From the NCBI RefSeq assembly GCF_023016065.1, contig NZ_JALKAQ010000001.1:1-64000 (forward strand): DNA of 64,000 bases. The letters are read 5' to 3'. Source of the DNA: Marinobacter sp. S0848L (GTDB lineage: Bacteria; Pseudomonadota; Gammaproteobacteria; Pseudomonadales; Oleiphilaceae). Made by a program: the position numbers and the translations under genes. Positions 8,952 through 18,194 of this stretch are shown in pieces (the stretch's first letter is position 1; each line of letters starts with the position of its first letter). The notes under the pieces are model-generated. The model saw nothing but the letters and a program-made list of their open reading frames with translations. It did no database searches and was not told the DNA's origin.

Positions 8952-11039
8952 ATGCAGAAAAAAAACTCCACGGTTCAGCTGCTGATCCTAGACCCATCCC
9001 AAAATGATGCCGAGTCATTGGTCAGTTTGCTCCGCAACGCCGGCAAAGCAACCCGAGCCCATCGCATCACCTCGGAAGAAGATCTCGAAGAAGCATTGAA
9101 AGCTTCACACTGGGATTTTCTGCTGGCCAGGGACCTAGAGGAACTGGAATTCGGGCCAGAGGCGGCGCTCGCTATGGTTAAACGGATGGACAAAGATATC
9201 CCGTTCATCCTGTTAACCAATGAGCCAAACCGGGAACGGGACCTCGCGATCATGCGCCTTGGTGCTCAAGACGCAGTGCCCTTTGAGCATACCGAAATGC
9301 TGGTACTGGCGATCAAACGCGAACTCGCGGCTCTGAACGAGCGCCGCAAACGCCGGGTTCTGGAATCTCACCTGCGCGAGGCCGAACAACGCTGCCAGCT
9401 TCTGCTCGAGAGCTCCAAAGATGCGATTGCCTACATCAACGATGGCATGCACATCTACGCCAACCAATCGTACATGGAGTTCCTCGGCTACGACGGCATT
9501 GACGATCTGATCTGCGTCCCGGTTCTGGACACGCTAACACCAGAATGCCAGGAGCAGTACAAAGAATTCATGAAAGCATTTGAGGAAGCCGGTACCAACG
9601 GCATGACCTTCAACTGCACCGCACGTCGCAGCGACGACAACGAACTCAACGTCACCATGTCTGTCTCCGCCGCGACATATGACGGCGAAGCCTGTACTCA
9701 GGTGGTGCTGCAACCGGAGCACAGTGATGCGGAACTCGAAGAAAAACTCCGGAAAATAAGCAGCCAGGATTTGTTGACTGGCCTGTATAACCGTCAATAT
9801 CTGATGGAGCGGCTGGCCGAGACTCTGGCCACTTCTGCCAAGACCAATGAAACCGGTGCCCTGGCCTACATTGGGATCGACAACTTTTTGAGCATGAAGA
9901 GCGACGTGGGCATTGCCGGTGCCGATTTATTGCTGGGTGATCTGGCGTCACTCCTGAAAGAACAAGCGCCTGAAGACATGACGCTCGCGCGTCTCAGCGA
10001 TGATGCGTTCTGCATCATGTGCCTTCCGTGCAACGACAAAGGTCTGGCTGAGCTGGGCGAAACCATTCGGAAAGCTGTGGATGACCACTTGTTCGAAATC
10101 AACGGTCGCACGGTCTCCCTGACCGTTTCCATTGGCGTTTCAGCCATTACCGAGAACTCCCCCAAGGCCGAAGAGCTCCTCAGCCGGGTTCATTTGGCAT
10201 CAGCCGAAGTCAAGAAACAGCCGGGGCATGAAAACGGCAATGGCGTTGTTATATACAACCCGGTTGATTTTGAGGCGCCCGATGAGTCAAACGCCCTCGA
10301 AATGGTCACCAAAGCCATGGATGAAGACCGGCTTTACCTGCTGTTCCAGCCCATCATCAACTTGCGCGGTGAGGGCGAAGAGCACTATGAAACGCTGGCC
10401 CGAATGACCAACAGCGACAACCAAGAGGTGACCCCCTACGACCTGTTGCCGGCCATTTGCCCTCCGGAAACCGCCATAAAGATCGACCGCTGGGTGATTC
10501 TGCAAGCGATCAAACAGCTCTCCAGCCATCGCTCCCGCGGTCATGACACCAAGCTGTTTGTGAACCTGAGCGCTGAAACCCTTCAGGATGTCACCTTTAC
10601 CCCTTGGTTAAGCGTAGCCCTCAAGGCTGCGCGACTGTCTGGCGACGCACTGATCCTCCAAATTAGCGAACACAACGCCAACAACTTCACCAAACAAGCA
10701 AAAGAATTCACGAAGGCAGTACACGAGCTCAACTGCAAAGTGTCGATCAAGCATTTTGGCGGTGCCATTAACCCTTTCAATGTACTGAAACACATTGATA
10801 CGGATTACGTGAAATTTGACGGCTCGTTCACTGAGAGCATCCAGAAAGACGAAAAAATCAAAGATCAAGTGAAAGAAATGGCCAGTTCGCTGCAACAATC
10901 CGGCAAGCTGACTATCGTGCCGCAAGTGGAAAGCGCCAGCGTTCTGGCGACCCTCTGGCAAGCAGGCGTTAACTACATTCAGGGTTATTACCTGCAAGCT
11001 CCGGGACCGGAAATGAACTACGATTTTGGCGATCACTGA
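8952..11039 (+). CDS. fimX: FimX-like degenerate GGDEF/EAL c-di-GMP effector
   Basis: The 695-residue protein has the FimX architecture: a receiver-like domain (about 8-125) without a clear phospho-acceptor site, a coiled segment, a PAS domain (about 145-265), GGDEF (about 285-440) and EAL (about 455-690). The GGDEF site is replaced by SDDAF near residue 349 and the EAL motif reads ETL at E480. Both enzyme activities are therefore probably lost, and the EAL domain likely binds c-di-GMP. In Pseudomonas, FimX controls type IV pilus assembly and twitching. Gene neighbours (PA4958-like, serB, parC) support orthology. Confidence 0.85.
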   Translation: MQKKNSTVQLLILDPSQNDAESLVSLLRNAGKATRAHRITSEEDLEEALKASHWDFLLARDLEELEFGPEAALAMVKRMDKDIPFILLTNEPNRERDLAIMRLGAQDAVPFEHTEMLVLAIKRELAALNERRKRRVLESHLREAEQRCQLLLESSKDAIAYINDGMHIYANQSYMEFLGYDGIDDLICVPVLDTLTPECQEQYKEFMKAFEEAGTNGMTFNCTARRSDDNELNVTMSVSAATYDGEACTQVVLQPEHSDAELEEKLRKISSQDLLTGLYNRQYLMERLAETLATSAKTNETGALAYIGIDNFLSMKSDVGIAGADLLLGDLASLLKEQAPEDMTLARLSDDAFCIMCLPCNDKGLAELGETIRKAVDDHLFEINGRTVSLTVSIGVSAITENSPKAEELLSRVHLASAEVKKQPGHENGNGVVIYNPVDFEAPDESNALEMVTKAMDEDRLYLLFQPIINLRGEGEEHYETLARMTNSDNQEVTPYDLLPAICPPETAIKIDRWVILQAIKQLSSHRSRGHDTKLFVNLSAETLQDVTFTPWLSVALKAARLSGDALILQISEHNANNFTKQAKEFTKAVHELNCKVSIKHFGGAINPFNVLKHIDTDYVKFDGSFTESIQKDEKIKDQVKEMASSLQQSGKLTIVPQVESASVLATLWQAGVNYIQGYYLQAPGPEMNYDFGDH

Positions 11040-11058
11040 TTGTCGCGAATTACGGCAT

Positions 11059-11098
11059 AAAAAAAGAGGTGAAGACCATGTGTCTTCACCTCTTTTTT
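11059..11098. terminator. Bidirectional intrinsic terminator between fimX and serB
   Basis: An 11-bp perfect stem (GAGGTGAAGAC at 11066-11076 with its complement at 11082-11092) is flanked by seven A on the left and six T on the right. It can therefore terminate fimX on the plus strand and serB on the minus strand. Confidence 0.9.
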
Positions 11099-11116
11099 AC
11101 AACTGCAGCCGTTGTT

Positions 11117-12334
11117 TTACAGCGTCTGATTGGTTTCACTCTCACGAAACCCGATCAGATACAGAATGGCGTCCAAGCCTAGCGTGGAGATGGAGTGCTT
11201 AGCCGACTCCTTAACCAAAGGCTTGGCCCGGAACGCTACCCCCAGCCCCGCCTGGCTCAGCATAGGCAGGTCGTTCGCGCCGTCGCCCACCGCGATTACT
11301 TGCTCTCTGGCGATATGCTCTTTCTCGGCGATCTCCAGCAACAATTCCGCTTTGCGCTGACCATCGACAATCTGCCCCTTCACTTCGCCGGTCACTTTCC
11401 CATTTACGATTTCCAGTTCATTGGCGTAAACGTAGTCAATGCCCAACTTACTCTGCAAATGACGTGCGAAGTACGTAAAACCGCCCGAGAGAATGGCTGT
11501 ACGATAGCCCAGCGCCTTTAAACTTCGAATCAGGTGTTCGGCCCCTTCCGTCATGCGAAGGCGGTTGGCGATACCCTCAAGCACCGATTCGTCTAACCCT
11601 TTCAGCAGCGACAGCCGTTCCGCAAAACTCTGACTGAAATCCAGCTCGCCCTGCATGGCACGCTCGGTAATCTCTGCAACCCGATCACCCACACCGGCTT
11701 CCAGCGCCAACTCATCAATCACTTCCGCTTCAATCAGTGTCGAGTCCATATCGAACACCACCAAGCGGCGGTTACGACGGAAAATCGAATCGGCCTGGAA
11801 AGCGATGTCTACGTTCATCTCGCCCGCAATGTGCAGGAAGTCCGAGCGCAGCTGTTCCAGATCCAGCGGTGTTCCGCGAACCGAAAATTCGACACAAGCA
11901 ATCCGGTTCTCGGAGGCATTCAGGGATGGCCGGGCAGACAAGCGGGTGATGTTGTCGATGTTCAGGCCGTGACGTGCGGTTATTTCAGACACACGGGCAA
12001 TCTGTTCCGCTTTAATATCCCGAGACAATAAGGTCACAATGTAACAGGCTCGGTTACGCCCCTCGGCCCAGGACTGGTATTCCTCAACCGTGATCGGTGC
12101 AAACCGAACCTGCAGATCCAGCGCGTGCAGACGAAACAGAATATCGCGGATGACCGGCGAAGACTGGGACTCGTCCGGAATCTCAATCAAAATACCCCAG
12201 GTCAAGTAATCGTGAATCACCGCCTGACCGATATCGAGAATGCGCACATCGTATCGACCCATAATCCCCGTTATTTCCGAGGTCAGCCCGGGCTTATCGC
12301 GCCCGGATACGTTTACCAGCACCAGCTCACTCAC
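11117..12334 (-). CDS. serB: Phosphoserine phosphatase SerB (ACT-HAD)
   Basis: Last step of serine biosynthesis: phosphoserine to serine. The first 180 residues hold two ACT-like regulatory domains, as in the longer 405-residue pseudomonad form. The HAD phosphatase follows, with the nucleophile motif DMDST at 195-199, the SGGF motif II region and the [11 protein letters not shown] motif. The start codon overlaps the parC stop by 8 bp (ATGAGTGA), implying translational coupling. serA, the first step of the same pathway, is also in this window (49.9 kb) but not linked to it. Confidence 0.95.
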   Translation of the reverse strand: MSELVLVNVSGRDKPGLTSEITGIMGRYDVRILDIGQAVIHDYLTWGILIEIPDESQSSPVIRDILFRLHALDLQVRFAPITVEEYQSWAEGRNRACYIVTLLSRDIKAEQIARVSEITARHGLNIDNITRLSARPSLNASENRIACVEFSVRGTPLDLEQLRSDFLHIAGEMNVDIAFQADSIFRRNRRLVVFDMDSTLIEAEVIDELALEAGVGDRVAEITERAMQGELDFSQSFAERLSLLKGLDESVLEGIANRLRMTEGAEHLIRSLKALGYRTAILSGGFTYFARHLQSKLGIDYVYANELEIVNGKVTGEVKGQIVDGQRKAELLLEIAEKEHIAREQVIAVGDGANDLPMLSQAGLGVAFRAKPLVKESAKHSISTLGLDAILYLIGFRESETNQTL

Positions 12335-14621
12335 TGTCTACACTCTCCTCTTCCTCTGCTCTGGCGGCAGAGGGAATGACATCGATACCGTCCACGCGCT
12401 GCAGCCCGCGGGGCAATTTGTGGCCACGGCGGCCACGCTCTCCGAGATAGTGCTCAAGATCACTGAACCTCAAACCAAGCTTGCGCTTTCCGGCTCGCAC
12501 TTCCAGCTGATCTTCTTCGCCAAACACGGCGACAGCTACCACAAACTCCTCGCGGTTCTGCACTCGCGCGGAGGGAATGCTGATGATCTTATTGCCCTTG
12601 CCTTTCGCCAGTTCCGGCAATTCGTTAAGCGGGAAAACCAGCATTCGTCCTTCATTGGAAATCGCCGCAAGATACAGGGTTGACGCGGTTTCCGGCACCG
12701 TCACCGGCGGCATGATTTTGGCCCCTTTCGGAACAGTCACCACGGCCTTCCCGGCCCGGTTTTTACTGATCATGTCACCCAGCGACGTGACAAAGCCATA
12801 GCCGGCATCCGTCACTAACAACGCCTTACGCTCTGGTTTACCCATGAGCAAGCCCGAGAAGGTGGCACCAGACGGCGGGTTTATCCGGCCAGTCAGCGGG
12901 TCACCCTGGCCTCGTGCAGACGGCAGCGAATGGGCCATCAACGCGTATGCCCGACCGGTAGAATCGAGGAAGATCGCTTGCTGATTGTTGCGGCCTTTGG
13001 CGGCCAGAGAAAACCGGTCGCCGGATTTATAACTCAGGCCAGACGGATCAATATCGTGCCCTTTCGCGGCCCGCACCCAGCCTTTTTCCGACAACACCAC
13101 CGTTACCGGGTCGTTGGACACCAGATCGGTTTCACTGAAGGCTTTGGCTTCTTCACGCTCGACAATAGGTGAGCGACGGTCGTCACCGTAGGTTTCCGCA
13201 TCCTGTTGAAGCTCGGTTTTTATCAACTCCCGCATACGTTCTTCAGAGCCCAGAATGGCCTGAAGCTCATCACGTTCCAGGGCAAGTTCATCCTGCTCGC
13301 CACGGATTTTCATCTCTTCCAGTTTGGCCAAATGACGCAATTTCAGTTCAAGAATTGCCTCCGCCTGTTCCGGCGACAAGCCAAAACGGGCCATCAGCTC
13401 CACCTTCGGCTTATCCTCTGTGCGGATAATTTCGATTACCTCATCAATATTGAGGTAGGCAATCAACAAACCTTCCAGCAAATGCAGGCGGGCCAGCACT
13501 TTGTCCAAACGGTGCTGCAATCGGCGCGTTACCGTGGTTTTCCGGAAGGCGAGCCATTCCGTCAACATCTGATGCAGACCTTTAACTCCGGGACGACCGT
13601 CGTTGCCGATCACGTTAATGTTCACCCGGTAGGTTTTCTCAAGGTCGGTACTGGCAAACAAATGCGCCATCAGACCTTCCAGATCCACGCGATTCGAGCG
13701 CGGCACAATCACCAGCCGAGTCGGGTTTTCGTGGTCTGACTCATCCCGCAAATCCGCCACCATCGGCAGCTTCTTGGTTTGCATCTGCTGGGCTATTTGC
13801 TCAAGAACTCGATTACCTGATACCTGGTGCGGCAAATCAGTAACCACGATCTCGCCACTTTCTTTGACCCAACGCGCCCTCATTCTCAACGAGCCGCGGC
13901 CCGTTTCGTACATCTTGCGAAGATCGTTGCGCGGGGTAATGACCTCGGCACGGGTTGGGAAATCCGGGCCTTTGACATGTTCGCAGACCTGGTCAACGGT
14001 GGCTTCTGGCTCATCCAGCAGACGGATACAGGCTGCGGTGACCTCCCGTACGTTGTGGGGCGGGATGTCTGTGGCCATGCCCACCGCGATGCCGGTTGTG
14101 CCATTCAGCAACACATGCGGCAAACGTGCCGGAAGAACCGAGGGTTCCTCCATGGTGCCATCAAAGTTGGGCACCCAATCTACCGTGCCTTGGCCCAGTT
14201 CACTCAACAACACATCGGAGAATCGCGCCAGCCGGGATTCGGTATAACGCATGGCGGCGAAGGATTTGGGATCGTCCGGTGACCCCCAGTTGCCCTGCCC
14301 GTCGACCAGAGGGTAACGGTATGAGAAGGGTTGGGCCATCAGCACCATGGCTTCGTAGCAGGCACTGTCGCCATGAGGGTGGAACTTACCCAGAACGTCA
14401 CCCACGGTTCGAGCCGACTTCTTGTACTTGGAGGTGGACTTCAGGCCCAACTCGGACATCGCGTACACAATCCGCCGCTGCACCGGCTTAAGCCCGTCGC
14501 CCACATTGGGCAAGGCCCTATCCAGGATCACGTACATGGAATAGTCGAGGTAGGCCTTCTCGGTATAATCGCGTAGCGCTACCCGCTCGAACCCTTCATC
14601 GGTCGTCTGAAACTCTGGCAT
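12327..14621 (-). CDS. parC: DNA topoisomerase IV subunit A
   Basis: The 764-residue breakage-reunion subunit that decatenates chromosomes with ParE. The catalytic tyrosine is Tyr126 in [10 protein letters not shown]. The quinolone-determining region reads [10 protein letters not shown], with the wild-type Ser86 and Glu90. The C-terminal beta-pinwheel is present. It is upstream of and overlaps serB. A 208 bp gap upstream carries no gene. Confidence 0.97.
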   Translation of the reverse strand: MPEFQTTDEGFERVALRDYTEKAYLDYSMYVILDRALPNVGDGLKPVQRRIVYAMSELGLKSTSKYKKSARTVGDVLGKFHPHGDSACYEAMVLMAQPFSYRYPLVDGQGNWGSPDDPKSFAAMRYTESRLARFSDVLLSELGQGTVDWVPNFDGTMEEPSVLPARLPHVLLNGTTGIAVGMATDIPPHNVREVTAACIRLLDEPEATVDQVCEHVKGPDFPTRAEVITPRNDLRKMYETGRGSLRMRARWVKESGEIVVTDLPHQVSGNRVLEQIAQQMQTKKLPMVADLRDESDHENPTRLVIVPRSNRVDLEGLMAHLFASTDLEKTYRVNINVIGNDGRPGVKGLHQMLTEWLAFRKTTVTRRLQHRLDKVLARLHLLEGLLIAYLNIDEVIEIIRTEDKPKVELMARFGLSPEQAEAILELKLRHLAKLEEMKIRGEQDELALERDELQAILGSEERMRELIKTELQQDAETYGDDRRSPIVEREEAKAFSETDLVSNDPVTVVLSEKGWVRAAKGHDIDPSGLSYKSGDRFSLAAKGRNNQQAIFLDSTGRAYALMAHSLPSARGQGDPLTGRINPPSGATFSGLLMGKPERKALLVTDAGYGFVTSLGDMISKNRAGKAVVTVPKGAKIMPPVTVPETASTLYLAAISNEGRMLVFPLNELPELAKGKGNKIISIPSARVQNREEFVVAVAVFGEEDQLEVRAGKRKLGLRFSDLEHYLGERGRRGHKLPRGLQRVDGIDVIPSAARAEEEESVDSE

Positions 14622-14829
14622 GAACGCCCCTTTGCCTTAACTGCCTGATTTGGAATGTCGATTCGTTACCCGAAAGAGACACCGGGAAATGTGGCCCACA
14701 TTATATGGACGCCAGCCACGATACACCAATTTCCAATAGCGGAATTCCCGCATGGAGAGTCTGTAAGGTGCGCCGTATTCTCGCTGATCTAGTTAGATTG
14801 CCGTCTTATCTCTGAGCAAGCGGAAACCT

Positions 14830-15057
14830 ATGATTCCCAATCTGAAAGCCTGCGGGCACGCTATGATAACGGCTCTGGTAAATGCCACTCTTGCAGTTGT
14901 TCTGATGCTGTTGGTGGAGTTTGCCATCAGTGGCACGTTTCAACTACCAGCCCCGTATCTCTGGGCTGGACTGGTGATTTGGGTTGTTATTTTTGTGGCC
15001 CAGTTTCTACGTCAACGCCATCTTTGCAGAGCAAACGAGCAACCAGAGAATCACTAA
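14830..15057 (+). CDS. Small two-helix membrane protein, unknown function
   Basis: A 75-residue protein with two hydrophobic segments (about 12-34 and 43-60) and a basic/polar tail (RQRHLCRANEQ). It looks like a helical hairpin in the inner membrane. A GCGGAAA sequence just before the ATG could serve as the ribosome site. It is transcribed alone on the plus strand, between parC and yceI on the minus strand. I do not recognise the family; the coherent hydrophobic pattern and independent position are the only arguments that it is real. Confidence 0.55.
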   Translation: MIPNLKACGHAMITALVNATLAVVLMLLVEFAISGTFQLPAPYLWAGLVIWVVIFVAQFLRQRHLCRANEQPENH

Positions 15058-15105
15058 CACCCTGTCTTCATGGAGTATTGGCGATGCAATCGCCGAAGGG
15101 AACTT

Positions 15106-15137
15106 AGCCTGGGGGCCCAGCATTCCGGCCCCAGGCT
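15106..15137. terminator. GC-rich hairpin between two convergent genes
   Basis: A 9-bp stem AGCCTGGGG/CCCCAGGCT with inner extension lies between the convergent small membrane gene and yceI. There is no clear T run on either side, so it is at best a weak or Rho-assisted terminator. Confidence 0.35.
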
Positions 15138-15151
15138 ACGTATTGCAGACT

Positions 15152-15733
15152 TTACTGACGAATACCTTCTACAGAAATTTCGATCTCAACGGTTTCAGAG
15201 GCCTTGCCCAGATCCATCGGGATACCGAAATCCTTCAGTTTGATTTCCGTTTCAGCTTCAAAGCCCATCCGGTAACCACCCCAAGGGTCCGCGCCGTGCC
15301 CCAGCATTTCAGCCTCTAGCGTCACTTCACGGGTGACGCCCCGTAGCGTCAGATCACCGATGATATCGGCTTCGCCTTCGCCGTCCATAACAACTCGCTT
15401 GCTCTGGAAGGTGGCTTCACCAAACTCGCTCACGGACAGGAAATCATCACTGCGCAAGTGCTTGTCGCGCTCGGCATGGTTGCTGTCGATACTTGCGGTA
15501 TCGATGGTCACAGACACGGAGCTGTTTTCCGGATTTTCAGCGTCATAAACAAATTGGCCATCAAAATCGTTAAAGCGGCCGTACAACCAGCTGTAACCGA
15601 GATGGGAGATCTTGAAGGTAATAAACTGATGAGCGCCTTGCGTGTCAAAAGCGTAAGTTCCGCTGCGCTCATCGGCATAGGCCGAGGTCATTACCGCCAT
15701 GGAAACGGCTGAAGCCAGTATCAGTTTTTTCAT
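15152..15733 (-). CDS. yceI: YceI family periplasmic protein
   Basis: A periplasmic lipocalin-like beta-barrel that binds polyisoprenoid or similar lipids in characterised homologues. The signal peptide is clear (basic start, hydrophobic core, likely cleavage after AYA at residue 20). The mature domain starts with YAFDTQGAHQFITFKISHLGYSWLYGRF, split here as YAFDTQGAHQ and SHLGYSWLYGRF, both diagnostic of the family. It lies 51 bp downstream of the cytochrome b561 gene in the same direction, a pairing seen in many proteobacteria. Confidence 0.92.
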   Translation of the reverse strand: MKKLILASAVSMAVMTSAYADERSGTYAFDTQGAHQFITFKISHLGYSWLYGRFNDFDGQFVYDAENPENSSVSVTIDTASIDSNHAERDKHLRSDDFLSVSEFGEATFQSKRVVMDGEGEADIIGDLTLRGVTREVTLEAEMLGHGADPWGGYRMGFEAETEIKLKDFGIPMDLGKASETVEIEISVEGIRQ

Positions 15734-15784
15734 AAAGTTCTCCTTAATTTACTTTGGTATTACTCAGTTCCTGAATTGAACCAC

Positions 15785-16333
15785 TTACGATTTCCCGACC
15801 ATTCGGCGCAAGGTCGCGTCTTTGTCGATAAAGTGGTGTTTTAGTGCTCCCAGAGCATGAACGGCTGCCAACGCAATCAGCGCCCAGGTACTCCAGTAAT
15901 GCACAAGGCCGGCGGTGTCTTCCATACCTTTGATGCGACCGGTCACAGAAGGAACCTGGAACCACCCAAACACATCAATAGCGGAGCCATCGGCCGTAGA
16001 GATCAGGTAACCGCTGATCATGGCCACAAAAATCAACACGTAGAGCAAGGCGTGTGCGATGTGAGCCGATGCCACCTCCCAACGCTTATGCTCAGGCAAC
16101 GGTTTGGGTGTCGGTGTCGCAAGTCGCCACAACACGCGGAACAACATGGCACCAAACAGCAATATGCCCACTGAACGGTGAATATCAGGGCCCCGACGAT
16201 ACCACTCGTCGTAATACGACAAATCAACCATCCAAAATCCCAGCCCAAACAGCCCGATCACAGCGGCCGCAACCAACCAGTGCAATAAAATGGAAAGCCA
16301 ACCGTACCGGTCATCAGAATTTCGAACTGCCAT
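15785..16333 (-). CDS. cybB: Cytochrome b561 (CybB family)
   Basis: A four-helix inner-membrane di-heme b cytochrome of 182 residues, which in related proteins moves electrons from quinol to acceptors. Candidate heme ligands are the His in LLHWLV (helix 1), DIHRSVG, HIAHALLY (helix 3) and VHALGALKHHF (helix 4). It is first in an operon with yceI. A 475 bp region without a conventional gene lies upstream. Confidence 0.92.
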   Translation of the reverse strand: MAVRNSDDRYGWLSILLHWLVAAAVIGLFGLGFWMVDLSYYDEWYRRGPDIHRSVGILLFGAMLFRVLWRLATPTPKPLPEHKRWEVASAHIAHALLYVLIFVAMISGYLISTADGSAIDVFGWFQVPSVTGRIKGMEDTAGLVHYWSTWALIALAAVHALGALKHHFIDKDATLRRMVGKS

Positions 16334-16590
16334 GTTTACTCCAGCTTAATCATCTATCGTGCAGGGCCAACAGTATTCACCTTATATATGAGGACCTAGT
16401 CTAAAGCCCTTAGATAACCAATCAAATCGAAATATTCTGTCTTCATTGATCAGTTTCTTTGAATAATCTATACCACTAGGAGGGTAACGCCTCGGCCACT
16501 TTGGTCGTATAGGGATTTTACGGATTGTCGGAATTTATCGGTGCGATAGACTTTAACCAAACTTATGAACTGCCCCGTCCAGGGGTGTTA
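16334..16590. other. Gene-free upstream region
   Basis: AT-rich compared with the surroundings. It should hold the minus-strand promoter of cybB and the plus-strand promoter of the small ORF at 16591. A possible plus-strand promoter is TTGTCG (about 16525) with TAGACT about 16 bp downstream. I see no coding potential in either direction. Confidence 0.3.
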
Positions 16591-16656
16591 ATGACAGAGG
16601 AAAGCGATATGGAACTCGATTTCGACGAAACCGTAGTCATCCCCAGCAATAACTAA
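16591..16656 (+). CDS. Possible acidic microprotein, 21 residues
   Basis: A short frame from ATG at 16591 (or the in-frame ATG at 16609, which has AGGAAA as a better Shine-Dalgarno) to TAA. It encodes a peptide with seven acidic and no basic residues, ending DETVVIPSNN. A strong hairpin begins 8 bp after the stop. An SD, a compact frame and a terminator-like hairpin in an otherwise empty 475 bp interval make a small gene possible. A leader peptide or a small RNA are alternatives. I do not recognise it; it lacks the Glu-x3-Tyr of PqqA. Confidence 0.35.
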   Translation: MTEESDMELDFDETVVIPSNN

Positions 16657-16664
16657 TGACGCTT

Positions 16665-16711
16665 GAATCCCGGCTCCACGCCGGGATTCTTCATTCTGCT
16701 CCCGCCTTTTT
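16665..16711 (+). terminator. Hairpin with downstream T-rich tract
   Basis: A perfect 10-bp stem (GAATCCCGGC with GCCGGGATTC) and a 5-nt loop at 16665-16689, followed by a T-rich stretch and a T5 run near 16707. It is likely the end of the transcript that carries the 21-codon frame. Confidence 0.6.
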
Positions 16712-16808
16712 ATTACTCCAATACAAACTGTTTCCCGCGATACTCATTAACCAGTGGTAATCAGCCTCATTTTTTGGCACTCTTCAGCTTGTAAGATATT
16801 GAAATAAA

Positions 16809-18194
16809 ATGAACCGTGCCAAGGATATAGGCACTCTGGCGATTAGTTCAGCTGTAGCTCGTTATATGCTTAACAGCTGTTTAGATCTATTACACGGCCC
16901 AGACGCACCTATGTCCTACAGCCTTAACGAAATGCTAGCGGCTCCTGAAGCCGATCTACTGTCGCCTATGCTTAGCCAGCAGGACGATCTGTGGACCGCT
17001 ACATTCCGAGGGCTAACGCTGCACACTGCCCTTCAGCCTATCTACAGCATCGCGCATAAACGCACGGTAGGCTATGAAGCTCTGATTCGCGCCTTCGATA
17101 ACGACAATGCTGCGGTTCTGCCGCCGCACCTGTTTGATCTACCTTCTACCGATGCGGAAAACCTGCTTCTCGATCGGCTCTGCCGCTACCTGCATGTCCG
17201 CAACTACAGCAGCATCAAAGACCAGCTGAACTGGCTGTTTCTGAACGTGTCGCCGCGGGTCGTTACTCATGGCAACCAATCGGATTCGTTTTTCGGGCAA
17301 ATTCTTGAGAAGACAGGGCTACCCGCCCATCGAATCGTTATGGAGATCGTCGAACAGCCTACCGACGATGCCGATAAGCTTAGAGAAACCGTCGCCTATT
17401 ACCGGAAACTCGGTTGCCTCACAGCAATAGACGATTTTGGTGCGGGCCATTCTAACTTTGAACGTATCTGGAATCTGTCACCGGATATCGTGAAGCTCGA
17501 CCGGTCACTATTGATGCGGGCGGTTGACGACCATCGCGCCCGGCAAATCCTGAACGGCATTGTATCGCTGCTGCGCCAATCGGGTTGCCTCGTCCTGCTG
17601 GAAGGTGTTGAGACTCGTGACCAGGTCATGATCGCCATTGATGCCGGGGTCGATTTTGTTCAGGGCTTTTACTTCCAGCGCCCCAGCATCGACCTGGAAG
17701 CAATGTCTCAGACGCCCACAGACCTGGACGCTTTACTGACGGAATACAAACTAAGAAAACAGGTCAAACAGGACCCGACGCGCCAACTGGTCAACTATTT
17801 CATGGCCCCTTTTATGCGTGCTACCGAGCAGCTCCGGAAGGGCGTTAACATCCGTCAGGCCTGTTCAGAACTCATCACCCACCCGGTTGTTTCCCGTTGT
17901 TACCTGGTGGATTCCGACGGCGTTCAGATAACCGAAACGCTCCTGCCCAATGACAGCCCGGCCGGACAAGACCCTCGCTTCAAGCCTCTCGAAGACACCG
18001 CCAGCGCGGATTGGTGCCGACAGCAGTATCTTAGCCAGGCGCTTGAACAACCCGGTAGCTTGCACGTGACAGCACCTTATCTTTGCGTCACCGGCGCCAA
18101 TATGTGCGTCACCCTGTCTCTGGCCTACAACTCCGAAAGCAGCCTGCAAGTTCTGTGCTGCGACATCATGAGCGATTCAGATCAGATGTTATAA
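16809..18194 (+). CDS. EAL-domain cyclic-di-GMP phosphodiesterase with sensory C-terminus
   Basis: A 461-residue cytoplasmic protein. The EAL domain (about 65-295) keeps the catalytic set: EALIR with Glu90, NVS, EIVEQ, DDFGAGHSN, KLDRS, EGVET and QGFYF. It is therefore expected to be an active c-di-GMP phosphodiesterase, unlike FimX. The C-terminal 150 residues (ATEQLRKG ... CYLVDSDG) resemble the PAS/PDC-like YkuI_C sensor domain. There is no strong ribosome site at 16809; an internal Met at 16911 (MSYSLNEML) is an alternative start that keeps both domains. The last 13 bp overlap the convergent transporter gene. Confidence 0.85.
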   Translation: MNRAKDIGTLAISSAVARYMLNSCLDLLHGPDAPMSYSLNEMLAAPEADLLSPMLSQQDDLWTATFRGLTLHTALQPIYSIAHKRTVGYEALIRAFDNDNAAVLPPHLFDLPSTDAENLLLDRLCRYLHVRNYSSIKDQLNWLFLNVSPRVVTHGNQSDSFFGQILEKTGLPAHRIVMEIVEQPTDDADKLRETVAYYRKLGCLTAIDDFGAGHSNFERIWNLSPDIVKLDRSLLMRAVDDHRARQILNGIVSLLRQSGCLVLLEGVETRDQVMIAIDAGVDFVQGFYFQRPSIDLEAMSQTPTDLDALLTEYKLRKQVKQDPTRQLVNYFMAPFMRATEQLRKGVNIRQACSELITHPVVSRCYLVDSDGVQITETLLPNDSPAGQDPRFKPLEDTASADWCRQQYLSQALEQPGSLHVTAPYLCVTGANMCVTLSLAYNSESSLQVLCCDIMSDSDQML

